Shown here: piece by piece, positions 9,263 to 20,606 of the stretch
Layout: each line of letters opens with the position of its first letter
Position numbering within the stretch: position 1 is the stretch's first letter
Assembly: GCF_032854445.1 (NCBI RefSeq)
Contig: NC_088300.1
Span: 57,016,984 to 57,080,983, forward strand
Reading direction: 5' to 3'
Origin: Liolophura sinensis
Taxonomy: Eukaryota; Mollusca; Polyplacophora; Chitonida; Chitonidae
Length of the DNA stretch: 64,000 bases
Notes under the pieces: model-generated
The model's input: the letters and a program-made list of their open reading frames with translations, nothing else
Database searches by the model: none
Told to the model about the DNA's origin: nothing
Made by a program: the position numbers and the translations under genes

Positions 9263-11106
9263 AAACATGTTAACTATAGTAATAAGATTTTCTACACTTA
9301 AGTCAGTAGATCATAACACATTGTGAATTAAACTCTGTAAAAGCCTTTTTGACAAGCTTTATCGCAGTGTTTCATATTATCCCCAAAGATTCAGCATTTC
9401 AAATGTATCAACCTTTGTCAGTATACTCAAACAGGTATCAGGAAGTCAGCAACACTTGAAAGACAGTCAGTTAAAAGTTTTGATTCTTTTGGATCCTAAA
9501 AGTTCAGTTACAGCATAATTAGGATCTAAATAAAAAAGGATAACATCGTATTATTACATAAAACAATAAATAAAATTGTGCTGATCGTTAAGGATTATAT
9601 GCATGTAACCAATAACATCTCATGTCTCAATCCAGTTGCGGGCGATTCGACATGGCACTTTACGTTAGGTGAAAAGGATATACACCAAAAGCATCACACC
9701 AAAGCGCTCAATATACACCATGATAAATCTCTACGGGGCTTTCCCAAGGACTGCATGAATTCTAGAATTTGCACATGCTGTAACTTCAACAGAACACTGC
9801 ATCTCCACTTATCTTAGTCACGTTAATAGTTTATGGAAAATCAGTTTTGAGTTATTCATCACAAAACATCTCATTTCTGCTCTTTTTTAGGGGGCTAGTC
9901 TGAAATTAAAAACTCATTGTCTCTTCCAGGATCAAAGACAATTATATTTCATCAGAAACCGCCAGGGAAATGTTTCTTACTATCTACACCAGTATATATA
10001 ACTACGATATGTAGACGTTTCACTAGGCTACCTTTGATTCCTGCCTTAACCGATGCCTTAACAGCTTGGAAATATCAGCCATAAGGCCGGTTTAAAATAA
10101 TAAATTCTTTGCCGTCGCTTGGATACAGGAAGAGGACGTTCAGCAAATATTCCAGTTTCAATAATTCACTATTGTTTCATTTTCTTTGATGAATAATAAA
10201 CACACATGTTATCATCAGGATATCATTATATTATTTTATGTCTCGTTACCATTGTAGAAAAAGATGTTAGATTTAAAAGCGTATTTTTCATCTAAAAAAA
10301 CTCTGGAAAGCATCTCAAAAATTAAAATAAAGTTTCTTTATTATATAAAAAAATTAAGATTAATATACTATGATGCTTTTCTTAGAAAAAATAGCCGACA
10401 AGCGTCTTTAATGACTATATTATCCAAGACCAAAAATGTTATTGTAATTGCAGATTAATGGTAGTTTTGAAAACGTGTGATGAAACAAAGCTTTTATTCA
10501 AATCCATTTTAGTGCCCTGAGGAAGACACTGTCACTATTTCCACAGGAAAGTACAAATTGTGGTGGTGATCTGCATAATTGTGCAGTTTTAGTCTTCGCA
10601 GCATTGAAAACAGCTTTGTGTCGAATGTTTGGAGAGAAGGAAAATAAGTAGTGAAATGAACCTTTGCAGATGCTGTAGTTTCAATTACGATTTCAGTGAT
10701 GATAACGAATCGTATTGGTGGCCCATGGCCATTAGTAAGAAAGAGACACGAGGTGTTATTCTTCCAAATGGTTGATTGGCTTTTATTTTCTAATAAGTAT
10801 TTAGAGATTAACGCTGTGTTTTGTCAGAAAAGACAATGCATATACGTTGTAAAAAAAAAAGACCGCCTGCTGTGGGATCGCATACCACCCGTCAGATTAC
10901 GCGACGGTGTGACGAGTGGCTTACATGTGTCAGATAGCAGTGTTTACTCCGACTGGTCCGACTGATTTGTGGTCGGGCTGCAAAGTATGTTGTGTTTATC
11001 TCACTTGTCTGCCATAAACGCCAGGTATATAAACCTGCAGGGCATGGATGTAGATCAGTTTGTCTTGGTGACCAACGTCCCAGAGACAGCATTCGAATTA
11101 CGAAGA

Positions 11107-11969
11107 ATGGAGTCTCCAATGCCCTTGAGGCTTTATAACTGGGTAAAACGTCATCTGAAGATCAAGAGTAAGAGAAAAAGAGATGAACCCCGAGCGTCGC
11201 GGCGGCCTACTGGACCATCCAGCGCCAAAAGCAAATCTTTAATGGGTTACACTGACCACAAACTCAGATGCAAGAAAGAGGAAAGTGGGCCGATAGAGTC
11301 AGTGAAAGGTCACTTTTGCTTGACAAGAGTTAGAGGATCTATGTTTCCGGGACATCAATCCACTGCCACATCTCTATGTGCAATTCTCCGTAGCCAGACC
11401 ACAGAACCGTCTTCATGGACATCCATGTCATGGATAAAGTGTTGCTCCAAGGAGACCGACTTCATACTGTTAGGACAGCCAGGCTGAGAAAGCCCGTGTC
11501 AGACTCCATGAACCTCGCGCCAAACGAATTACCCACACGATTTACTTTCCGGCGGACCGAGTACTTGGTGGAAGTTTCTAAAGTGCTAACTGTGCGTCTC
11601 TTACCTCGAAGGACGGTGAAAAAGCAGCAGCTGTCCCGTGTGACAAAATTCAAACGTAGTCTGTCCTCTGCCTTATCCTCTCCACACGCTGGTGCCCTTC
11701 TCATTGTAGGTGGAAACACACTAGCATTTTTTTCCGACCAAAGCTACATCTACTGTTTCCAGCCGTGTTGTCACAAGGAAAAGTCTATACTATCCAGTAA
11801 CTGCAAAGCTGAGCTAAACGTTTTTCGGGATGTCCATCACTTGTCTATATTTTTATTGGAGGACCTGGCAAATCAAGACAATGCAGTCACCCTGTATACA
11901 GTCGATCTTCAAGTGGATTGCCACACGTGGGCAGACCGCTCATTTGATGTTCACCTTGCGAGAGTGTAA
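11107..11969 (+). pseudogene. Array copy 1: frameshifted
   Basis: TATA 11026-11033, TCAGT 11055-11059, AATAAA 12076-12081. One C is missing in the run at 11424 (ACATCCATG where intact copies have ACATCCCATG), shifting the frame at about residue 107. The downstream frame is otherwise open to 11969. It carries R8 and N11 with S132, C217, I228, R278, so it is a mixed type. It is the outermost full-length copy on the left. Confidence 0.8.
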
Positions 11970-13400
11970 AGTTCTGTGAAATCTGGCGTAAATAGTGCTT
12001 GTCTGTATGGATTATTTCCAACATCATCTTCAATTGTTTGTCCAAAAATCATTGTGCTCTGCAAAAGATGTAAGAAATAAAGAAAAAATTGAAATTTGAT
12101 ATGCCGCTCTGAGTTGAATTCAAAACTTGTTTACAACAGTGCTCATCATAGCGGAAATTGCCAACAAGGCGTCTTTAATCAGCCAGTATATTATTCAAAA
12201 ATGTTATTGTACCTGCAGATAAGTGGTAGTGTTCAAAACGTGTGCTCAATGGTTTTCTGCAACATTAAAGAGAAGTTTTCTTATTATTTACATGGTTATC
12301 TGTGCAGTATGGAAACTTTATCTTCGGCTTCCAACGGCTTGACCGTTGCGTAGATAGCTTGGGATTTACTCCAGGAGACCCATATTAAATGGTAACCTTT
12401 GAAGACGCTCTCTCAGATCAAAGGCGGCAACGTTTTTAAGCTCACAATACCACAATCACAGTTTTTGCCATTGACCGTTGTTTTATTATTCCATCTGCTT
12501 CTTTTAAATGTAGACAATATTGTACAGATGGACAGAAGCATGGACAGGTTGTTGATTTTCTACAGAAGGTTGATCACAAATCGTGAACACTTCTTCAGAG
12601 ATCAAACACAAGAAGTTCATATAGGCAGGAATTTATTACTACAATTGTCGTGAGTAATCTTCATTTCTGTTTTATAAGTTATACGCATTGAAGCGAGAAG
12701 ACCAAGATATTTTCAATATGATATAAACAGTGAATATTCAAAAAGATGTGGAACGTTTATTCCTTTCCACGAGAGAAAATATTCAGGAGAATTACAACAT
12801 TCGCGTTGAAAATGTAAGATAGTCGTGGTATGACGAATAATAACTTTGTGTTGTAATGCTCAAGAAGCTGTAAGTCGAAGCTTTTATTCAAATCCATTTT
12901 CGTGCCTTTATGAAGACATTGTCGCTAGAAATTTGTAGAGGTGATCTGCATAATTGTGCAGTTTTAGCCTTCGCAGCATTGAAAACAGCTTTGTGTCGAA
13001 TGTTTGGAGAGAAGGAAAATAAGTAGTGAAATGAACCTTTGCAGATGCTGTAGTTTCAATTACGATTTCAGTGATGATAACGAATCGTATTGGTCGCCCA
13101 TGGCTATTAGTAAGAAAGAGGCGTGAGGTGTTATTCTTCCAAATGGTTGATTGGCTTTTATTTTCTAATAAGTATTTAGAGATTAACGCTGTGTTTTGTC
13201 AGAAAAAGACAATGAATATACGTTGTAAGAAAAAAGACCGCCTGCTGTGGGATCGCATACCACCCGTCAGATTACGCGACGGTGTGACGAGTGGCTTACA
13301 TGTGCCAGATAGCAGTGTTTACTCCGACTGGTCCGACTGATTTGTGGTCGGGCTGCAAAGTATGTTGTGTTTATCTCACTTGTCTGCCATAAACACCAGG

Positions 13401-13464
13401 TATATAAACCTGCAGGGCGTGGATGTAGATCAGTTTGTCTTGGTGACCAACGTCCCAGAGACAG
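13401..13464 (+). promoter_or_regulatory. Core promoter of array copy 2 (representative of all copies)
   Basis: TATATAAA is at 13401-13408 and initiator TCAGT at 13430-13434, with A at 13432 placed ~31 bases after the TATA start. A DPE-like AGACAG lies at 13459-13464, which is +28 to +33 from that A. The ATG is at 13482, giving a 50-base 5' UTR. The same elements recur in every unit at -81 and -52 relative to the ATG. Confidence 0.65.
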
Positions 13465-13481
13465 CATTCGAATTACGAAGA

Positions 13482-14345
13482 ATGGAGTCTCCAATGCCCT
13501 TAAAGCTTTATAACTGGGTAAAACGTCATCTGAAGATCAAGAGTAAGAGAAAAAGGGATGAACCCAGAGCGTCGCGGCGGCCTACTGGACCATCCAGCGC
13601 CAAAAGCAAATCTTTAATGGGTTACATTGACCACAAACTCAGATGCAAGAAAGAGGAAAGTGGGCCGATAGAGTCAGTGAAAGGTCACTTTTGCTTGACA
13701 AGAGTTAGAGGATCTATGTTTCCGGGACATCAATCCACTGCCACATCTCTATGTGCAATTCTCCGTAGCCAGACCACAGAACCGTCTTCATGGACATCCC
13801 ATGTCATGGATAAAGTGTTGCTCCAAGGAGACCGACTTCATACTGTTAGGACAGCCAGACTGAGAAAGCCCGTGACAGACTCCATGAACCTCGCGCCAAA
13901 CGAATTACCCACACGATTTACTTTCCGGCGGACCGAGTACTTGGTGGAAGTTTCTAAAGTGCTAACTGTGCGTCTCTTACCTCGAAGGACGGTGAAAAAG
14001 CAGCAGCTGTCCCGTGTGACAAAATTCAAACGTAGTCTGTCCTCTGCCTTATCCTCTCCACACGCTGGTGCCCTTCTCATTGTAGGTGGAAACACACTAG
14101 CATTTTTTTCCGACCAAAGCTACATCTACTCTTTCCAGCCGTGTTGTCACAAGGAAAAGTCTACACTATCCAGTAACTGCAAAGCTGAGCTAAACGTTTT
14201 TCGGGATGTCCATCACTTGTCTATATTTTTATTGGAGGACCTGGCAAATCAAGACAATGCAGTCACCCTGTATACAGTTGATCTTCAAGTGGATTGCCAC
14301 ACGTGGGCAGACCACTCATTTGATGTTCACCTCGCGAGAGTATAA
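13482..14345 (+). CDS. Array copy 2: intact 287-residue protein of unknown function (type B)
   Basis: Reference copy. The ATG at 13482 is chosen over the upstream open frame (from a GTG at 13344) because TATA and initiator lie inside that upstream part and because the single-copy paralogue aligns from this Met. Residues 14-58 are very basic, with an NLS-like KSKRKRDEPR at 20-29. Residues 76-107 form the conserved GHQSTATSLCAIL block, with Ser85 where a catalytic Cys would be expected. GDRLH (116-120), LPTRF (142-146), ALLIVGGNTLAFF (197-209), IYSFQP (215-220), VFRDVHHLSIFLL (239-251) and VDLQVDC (266-272) are collinear with the paralogue. There is no signal peptide or membrane segment, so it is probably nuclear or cytosolic. 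Signature K8 N11 H107 L127 T132 S217 T228 H278. Confidence 0.75.
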   Translation: MESPMPLKLYNWVKRHLKIKSKRKRDEPRASRRPTGPSSAKSKSLMGYIDHKLRCKKEESGPIESVKGHFCLTRVRGSMFPGHQSTATSLCAILRSQTTEPSSWTSHVMDKVLLQGDRLHTVRTARLRKPVTDSMNLAPNELPTRFTFRRTEYLVEVSKVLTVRLLPRRTVKKQQLSRVTKFKRSLSSALSSPHAGALLIVGGNTLAFFSDQSYIYSFQPCCHKEKSTLSSNCKAELNVFRDVHHLSIFLLEDLANQDNAVTLYTVDLQVDCHTWADHSFDVHLARV

Positions 14346-14451
14346 AGTTCTGTAAAATCTGGCGTAAATAGTGCTTGTCTGTATGGATTATTTCCAACAT
14401 CATCTTCAATTGTTTGTCCAAAAATCATTGTGCTCTGCAAAAGATGTAAGA

Positions 14452-14457
14452 AATAAA
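14452..14457 (+). terminator. Poly(A) signal of array copy 2 (representative)
   Basis: AATAAA lies 107-112 bases after the stop. The same spacing holds in copies 1-14. Confidence 0.6.
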
Positions 14458-15856
14458 GAAAAAATTGAAATTTGATATGCCGCTCTGAGTTGAATTCAAA
14501 ACTTGTTTACAACAGTGCTCATCATAGCGGAAATTGCCAACAAGGCGTCTTTAATCAGCCAGTATATTATTCAAAAATGTTATTGTACCTGCAGATAAGT
14601 GGTAGTGTTCAAAACGTGTGCTCAATGGTTTTCTGCAACATTAAAGAGAAGTTTTCTTATTATTTACATGGTTATCTGTGCAGTATGGAAACTTTATCTT
14701 CGGCTTCCAACGGCTTGACCGTTGCGTAGATAGCTTGGGATTTACTCCAGGAGACCCATATTAAATGGTAACCTTTGAAGACGCTCTCTCAGATCAAAGG
14801 CGGCAACGTTTTTAAGCTCACAATACCACAATCACAGGTTTTGCCATTGACCGTTGTTTTATTTTTCCATCTGCTTCTTTTAAATGTAGACAATATTGTA
14901 CAGATGGACAGAAGCATGGACAGGTTGTTGATTTTCTACAGAAGGTTGATCACAAATCGTGAACCCTTCTTCAGAGATCAAACACAAGAAGTTCATATAG
15001 GCAGGAATTTATTACTACAATTGCCGTGAGTAATCTTCATTTCTGTTTTATAAGTTATACGCAGTGAAGCGAGAAGACCAAGATATTTTCAATATGATAT
15101 AAACAGTGAATATTCAAAAAGATGTGGAACGTTTATTCCTTTCCACGAGAGAAAATATTCAGGAGAATTACAACATTCGCGTTGAAAATGTAAGATAGTC
15201 GTGGTATGACGAATAATAACTTTGTGTTGTAATGCTCAAGAAGCTGTAAGTCGAAGCTTTTATTCAAATCCATTTTCGTGCCTTTATGAAGACATTGTCG
15301 CTAGAAATTTGTAGTGGTGATCTGCATAATTGTGCAGTTTTAGCCTTCGCAGCATTGAAAACAGCTTTGTGTCGAATGTTTGGAGAGAAGGAAAATAAGT
15401 AGTGAAATGAACCTTTGCAGATGCTGTAGTTTCAATTACGATTTCAGTGATGATAACGAATCGTATTGGTGGCCCATGGCTATTAGAAAGAAAGAGGCGT
15501 GAGGTGTTATTCTTCCAAATGGTTGATTGGCTTTTATTTTCTAATAAGTATTTAGAGATTAACGCTGTGTTTTGTCAGAAAAGACAATGAATATACGTTG
15601 TAAGAAAAAAGACCGCCTGCTGTGGGATCGCATACCACCCGTCAGATTACGCGACGGTGTGACGAGTGGCTTACATGTGTCAGATAGCAGTGTTTACTCC
15701 GACTGGTCTGACTGATTTGTGGTCGGGCTGCAAAGTATGTTGTGTTTATCTCACTTGTCTGCCATAAACGCCAGGTATATAAACCTGCAGGGCAAGGATG
15801 CAGATCAGTTTGTCTTGGTGACCAACGTCCCAGAGACAGCATTCGAATTACGAAGA

Positions 15857-16720
15857 ATGGAGTCTCCAATGCCCTTGAGGCTTTATAGCTGGGTAAAACG
15901 TCATCTGAAGATCAAGAGTAAGAGGAAAAGGGATGAACCCAGAGCGTCGCGGCGGCCTACTGGACCATCCAGCGCCAAAAGCAAATCTTTAATGGGTTAC
16001 ATTGACCACAAACTCAGATGCAAGAAAGAGGAAAGTGGGCCGATAGAGTCAGTGAAAGGTCACTTTTGCTTGACAAGAGTTAGAGGATCTATGTTTCCGG
16101 GACATCAATCCACTGCCACATCTCTATGTGCAATTCTCCGTAGCCAGACCACAGAACCGTCTTCATGGACATCCCATGTCATGGATAAAGTGTTGCTCCA
16201 AGGAGACCGACTTCATACTGTTAGGACAGCCAGGCTGAGAAAGCCCGTGTCAGACTCCATGAACCTCGCGCCAAACGAATTACCCACACGATTTACTTTC
16301 CGGCGGACCGAGTACTTGGTGGAAGTTTCTAAAGTGCTAACTGTGCGTCTCTTACCTCGAAGGACGGTGAAAAAGCAGCAGCTGTCCCGTGTGACAAAAT
16401 TCAAACGTAGTCTGTCCTCTGCCTTATCCTCTCCACACGCTGGTGCCCTTCTCATTGTAGGTGGAAACACACTAGCATTTTTTTCCGACCAAAGCTACAT
16501 CTACTGTTTCCAGCCGTGTTGTCACAAGGAAAAGTCTATACTATCCAGTAACTGCAAAGCTGAGCTAAACGTTTTTCGGGATGTCCATCACTTGTCTATA
16601 TTTTTATTGGAGGACCTGGCAAATCAAGACAATGCAGTCACCCTGTATACAGTCGATCTTCAAGTGGATTGCCACACGTGGGCAGACCGCTCATTTGATG
16701 TTCACCTTGCGAGAGTGTAA
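15857..16720 (+). CDS. Array copy 3: intact 287-residue protein (type A)
   Basis: Signature R8 S11 H107 L127 S132 C217 I228 R278. TATA 15776-15783, TCAGT 15805-15809, AATAAA 16827-16832. Compared with copy 2 I count 12 substitutions in the coding region, 6 changing an amino acid and 6 silent. Confidence 0.75.
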   Translation: MESPMPLRLYSWVKRHLKIKSKRKRDEPRASRRPTGPSSAKSKSLMGYIDHKLRCKKEESGPIESVKGHFCLTRVRGSMFPGHQSTATSLCAILRSQTTEPSSWTSHVMDKVLLQGDRLHTVRTARLRKPVSDSMNLAPNELPTRFTFRRTEYLVEVSKVLTVRLLPRRTVKKQQLSRVTKFKRSLSSALSSPHAGALLIVGGNTLAFFSDQSYIYCFQPCCHKEKSILSSNCKAELNVFRDVHHLSIFLLEDLANQDNAVTLYTVDLQVDCHTWADRSFDVHLARV

Positions 16721-18231
16721 AGTTCTGTGAAATCTGGCGTAAATAGTGCTTGTCTGTATGGATTATTTCCAACATCATCTTCAATTGTTTGTCCAAAAAT
16801 CATTGTGCTCTGCAAAAGATGTAAGAAATAAAGAAAAAATTGAAATTTGATATGCCGCTCTGAGTTGAATTTAAAACTTGTTTACAACAGTGCTCATCAT
16901 AGCGGAAATTGCCAACAAGGCGTCTTTAATCAGCCAGTATATTATTCAAAAATGTTATTGTACCTGCAGATAAGTGGTAGTGTTCAAAACGTGTGCTCAA
17001 TGGTTTTCTGCAACATTAAAGAGAAGTTTTCTTATTATTTACATGGTTATCTGTGCAGTATGGAAACTTTATCTTCGGCTTCCAACGGCTTGACCGTTGC
17101 GTAGATAGCTTGGGATTTACTCCAGGAGACCCATATTAAATGGTAACCTTTGAAGACGCTCTCTCAGATCAAAGGCGGCAACGTTTTTAAGCTCACAATA
17201 CCACAATCACAGTTTTTGCCATTGACCGTTGTTTTATTATTCCATCTGCTTCTTTTAAATGTAGACAATATTGTACAGATGGACAGAAGCATGGACAGGT
17301 TGTTGATTTTCTACAGAAGGTTGATCACAAATCGTGAACACTTCTTCAGAGATCAAACACAAGAAGTTCATATAGGCAGGAATTTATTACTACAATTGTC
17401 GTGAGTAATCTTCATTTCTGTTTTATAAGTTATACTCATTGAAGCGAGAAGACCAAGATATTTTCAATATGATATAAACAGTGAATATTCAAAAAGATGT
17501 GGAACGTTTATTCCTTTCCACGAGAGAAAATATTCAGGAGAATTACAACATTCGCGTTGAAAATGTAAGATAGTCGTGGTATGACGAATAATAACTTTGT
17601 GTTGTAATGCTCAAGAAGCTGTAAGTCGAAGCTTTTATTCAAATCCATTTTCGTGCCTTTATGAAGACATTGTCGCTAGAAATTTGTAGAGGTGATCTGC
17701 ATAATTGTGCAGTTTTAGCCTTCGCAGCATTGAAAACAGCTTTGTGTCGAATGTTTGGAGAGAAGGAAAATAAGTAGTGAAATGAACCTTTGCAGATGCT
17801 GTAGTTTCAATTACGATTTCAGTGATGATAACGAATCGTATTGGTCGCCCATGGCTATTAGTAAGAAAGAGGCGTGAGGTGTTATTCTTCCAAATGGTTG
17901 ATTGGCTTTTATTTTCTAATAAGTATTTAGAGATTAACGCTGTGTTTTGTCAGAAAAGACAATGAATATACGTTGTAAGAAAAAAGACCGCCTGCTGTGG
18001 GATCGCATACCACCCGTCAGATTACGCGACGGTGTGACGAGTGGCTTACATGTGCCAGATAGCAGTGTTTACTCCGACTGGTCCGACTGATTTGTGGTCG
18101 GGCTGCAAAGTATGTTGTGTTTATCTCACTTGTCTGCCATAAACACCAGGTATATAAACCTGCAGGGCGTGGATGTAGATCAGTTTGTCTTGGTGACCAA
18201 CGTCCCAGAGACAGCATTCGAATTACGAAGA

Positions 18232-19095
18232 ATGGAGTCTCCAATGCCCTTAAAGCTTTATAACTGGGTAAAACGTCATCTGAAGATCAAGAGTAAGAGA
18301 AAAAGGGATGAACCCAGAGCGTCGCGGCGGCCTACTGGACCATCCAGCGCCAAAAGCAAATCTTTAATGGGTTACATTGACCACAAACTCAGATGCAAGA
18401 AAGAGGAAAGTGGGCCGATAGAGTCAGTGAAAGGTCACTTTTGCTTGACAAGAGTTAGAGGATCTATGTTTCCGGGACATCAATCCACTGCCACATCTCT
18501 ATGTGCAATTCTCCGTAGCCAGACCACAGAACCGTCTTCATGGACATCCCATGTCATGGATAAAGTGTTGCTCCAAGGAGACCGACTTCATACTGTTAGG
18601 ACAGCCAGAATGAGAAAGCCCGTGACAGACTCCATGAACCTCGCGCCAAACGAATTACCCACACGATTTACTTTCCGGCGGACCGAGTACTTGGTGGAAG
18701 TTTCTAAAGTGCTAACTGTGCGTCTCTTACCTCGAAGGACGGTGAAAAAGCAGCAGCTGTCCCGTGTGACAAAATTCAAACGTAGTCTGTCCTCTGCCTT
18801 ATCCTCTCCACACGCTGGTGCCCTTCTCATTGTAGGTGGAAACACACTAGCATTTTTTTCCGACCAAAGCTACATCTACTCTTTCCAGCCGTGTTGTCAC
18901 AAGGAAAAGTCTACACTATCCAGTAACTGCAAAGCTGAGCTAAACGTTTTTCGGGATGTCCATCACTTGTCTATATTTTTATTGGAGGACCTGGCAAATC
19001 AAGACAATGCAGTCACCCTGTATACAGTTGATCTTCAAGTGGATTGCCACACGTGGGCAGACCACTCATTTGATGTTCACCTCGCGAGAGTATAA
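18232..19095 (+). CDS. Array copy 4: intact 287-residue protein (type B, Met127)
   Basis: It matches copy 2 except for M127 (CTG to ATG), a variant shared only with copy 9. TATA 18151-18158, TCAGT 18180-18184, AATAAA 19202-19207. Confidence 0.75.
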   Translation: MESPMPLKLYNWVKRHLKIKSKRKRDEPRASRRPTGPSSAKSKSLMGYIDHKLRCKKEESGPIESVKGHFCLTRVRGSMFPGHQSTATSLCAILRSQTTEPSSWTSHVMDKVLLQGDRLHTVRTARMRKPVTDSMNLAPNELPTRFTFRRTEYLVEVSKVLTVRLLPRRTVKKQQLSRVTKFKRSLSSALSSPHAGALLIVGGNTLAFFSDQSYIYSFQPCCHKEKSTLSSNCKAELNVFRDVHHLSIFLLEDLANQDNAVTLYTVDLQVDCHTWADHSFDVHLARV

Positions 19096-20606
19096 AGTTC
19101 TGTAAAATCTGGCGTAAATAGTGCTTGTCTGTATGGATTATTTCCAACATCATCTTCAATTGTTTGTCCAAAAATCATTGTGCTCTGCAAAAGATGTAAG
19201 AAATAAAGAAAAAATTGAAATTTGATATGCCGCTCTGAGTTGAATTCAAAACTTGTTTACAACAGTGCTCATCATAGCGGAAATTGCCAACAAGGCGTCT
19301 TTAATCAGCCAGTATATTATTCAAAAATGTTATTGTACCTGCAGATAAGTGGTAGTGTTCAAAACGTGTGCTCAATGGTTTTCTGCAACATTAAAGAGAA
19401 GTTTTCTTATTATTTACATGGTTATCTGTGCAGTATGGAAACTTTATCTTCGGCTTCCAACGGCTTGACCGTTGCGTAGATAGCTTGGGATTTACTCCAG
19501 GAGACCCATATTAAATGGTAACCTTTGAAGACGCTCTCTCAGATCAAAGGCGGCAACGTTTTTAAGCTCACAATACCACAATCACAGGTTTTGCCATTGA
19601 CCGTTGTTTTATTTTTCCATCTGCTTCTTTTAAATGTAGACAATATTGTACAGATGGACAGAAGCATGGACAGGTTGTTGATTTTCTACAGAAGGTTGAT
19701 CACAAATCGTGAACCCTTCTTCAGAGATCAAACACAAGAAGTTCATATAGGCAGGAATTTATTACTACAATTGCCGTGAGTAATCTTCATTTCTGTTTTA
19801 TAAGTTATACGCAGTGAAGCGAGAAGACCAAGATATTTTCAATATGATATAAACAGTGAATATTCAAAAAGATGTGGAACGTTTATTCCTTTCCACGTGA
19901 GAAAATATTCAGGAGAATTACAACATTCGCGTTGAAAATGTAAGATAGTCGTGGTATGACGAATAATAACTTTGTGTTGTAATGCTCAAGAAGCTGTAAG
20001 TCGAAGCTTTTATTCAAATCCATTTTCGTGCCTTTATGAAGACATTGTCGCTAGAAATTTGTAGTGGTGATCTGCATAATTGTGCAGTTTTAGCCTTCGC
20101 AGCATTGAAAACAGCTTTGTGTCGAATGTTTGGAGAGAAGGAAAATAAGTAGTGAAATGAACCTTTGCAGATGCTGTAGTTTCAATTACGATTTCAGTGA
20201 TGATAACGAATCGTATTGGTGGCCCATGGCTATTAGAAAGAAAGAAGCGTGAGGTGTTATTCTTCCAAATGGTTGATTGGCTTTTATTTTCTAATAAGTA
20301 TTTAGAGATTAACGCTGTGTTTTGTCAGAAAAGACAATGAATATACGTTGTAAGAAAAAAGACCGCCTGCTGTGGGATCGCATACCACCCGTCAGATTAC
20401 GCGACGGTGTGACGAGTGGCTTACATGTGTCAGATAGCAGTGTTTACTCCGACTGGTCTGACTGATTTGTGGTCGGGCTGCAAAGTATGTTGTGTTTATC
20501 TCACTTGTCTGCCATAAACGCCAGGTATATAAACCTGCAGGGCAAGGATGCAGATCAGTTTGTCTTGGTGACCAACGTCCCAGAGACAGCATTCGAATTA
20601 CGAAGA

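Larger units (their letters stand above)
8376..10384. other. Gene-free stretch between paralogue and array
   Basis: It contains only SINE fragments (separate entries) and AT-rich DNA. Short open frames at 8931, 9578 and 10264 have no homology to anything I recognise and no splice partners. Confidence 0.5.

Noticed and set aside
13838-14095. Antisense open frame of 85 codons inside each array gene, and a 75-codon one over the promoter
   Set aside because: Shadows of the sense coding sequence on the opposite strand, with no independent support.
13071-14345. A longer gene formed by the open frame before the array gene, joined in frame across a TGA at 13338
   Set aside because: The upstream part covers the TATA box and initiator, is broken by a one-base difference in most units, and is not shared with the paralogue. 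Stop readthrough or selenocysteine is not needed.
14472-15029. Two spacer open frames of 85 and 84 codons recurring in almost every unit
   Set aside because: They recur only because the units are near-identical. Some units lose the start or truncate the frame (33472-34029), and I see no promoter, homology or codon pattern for them.
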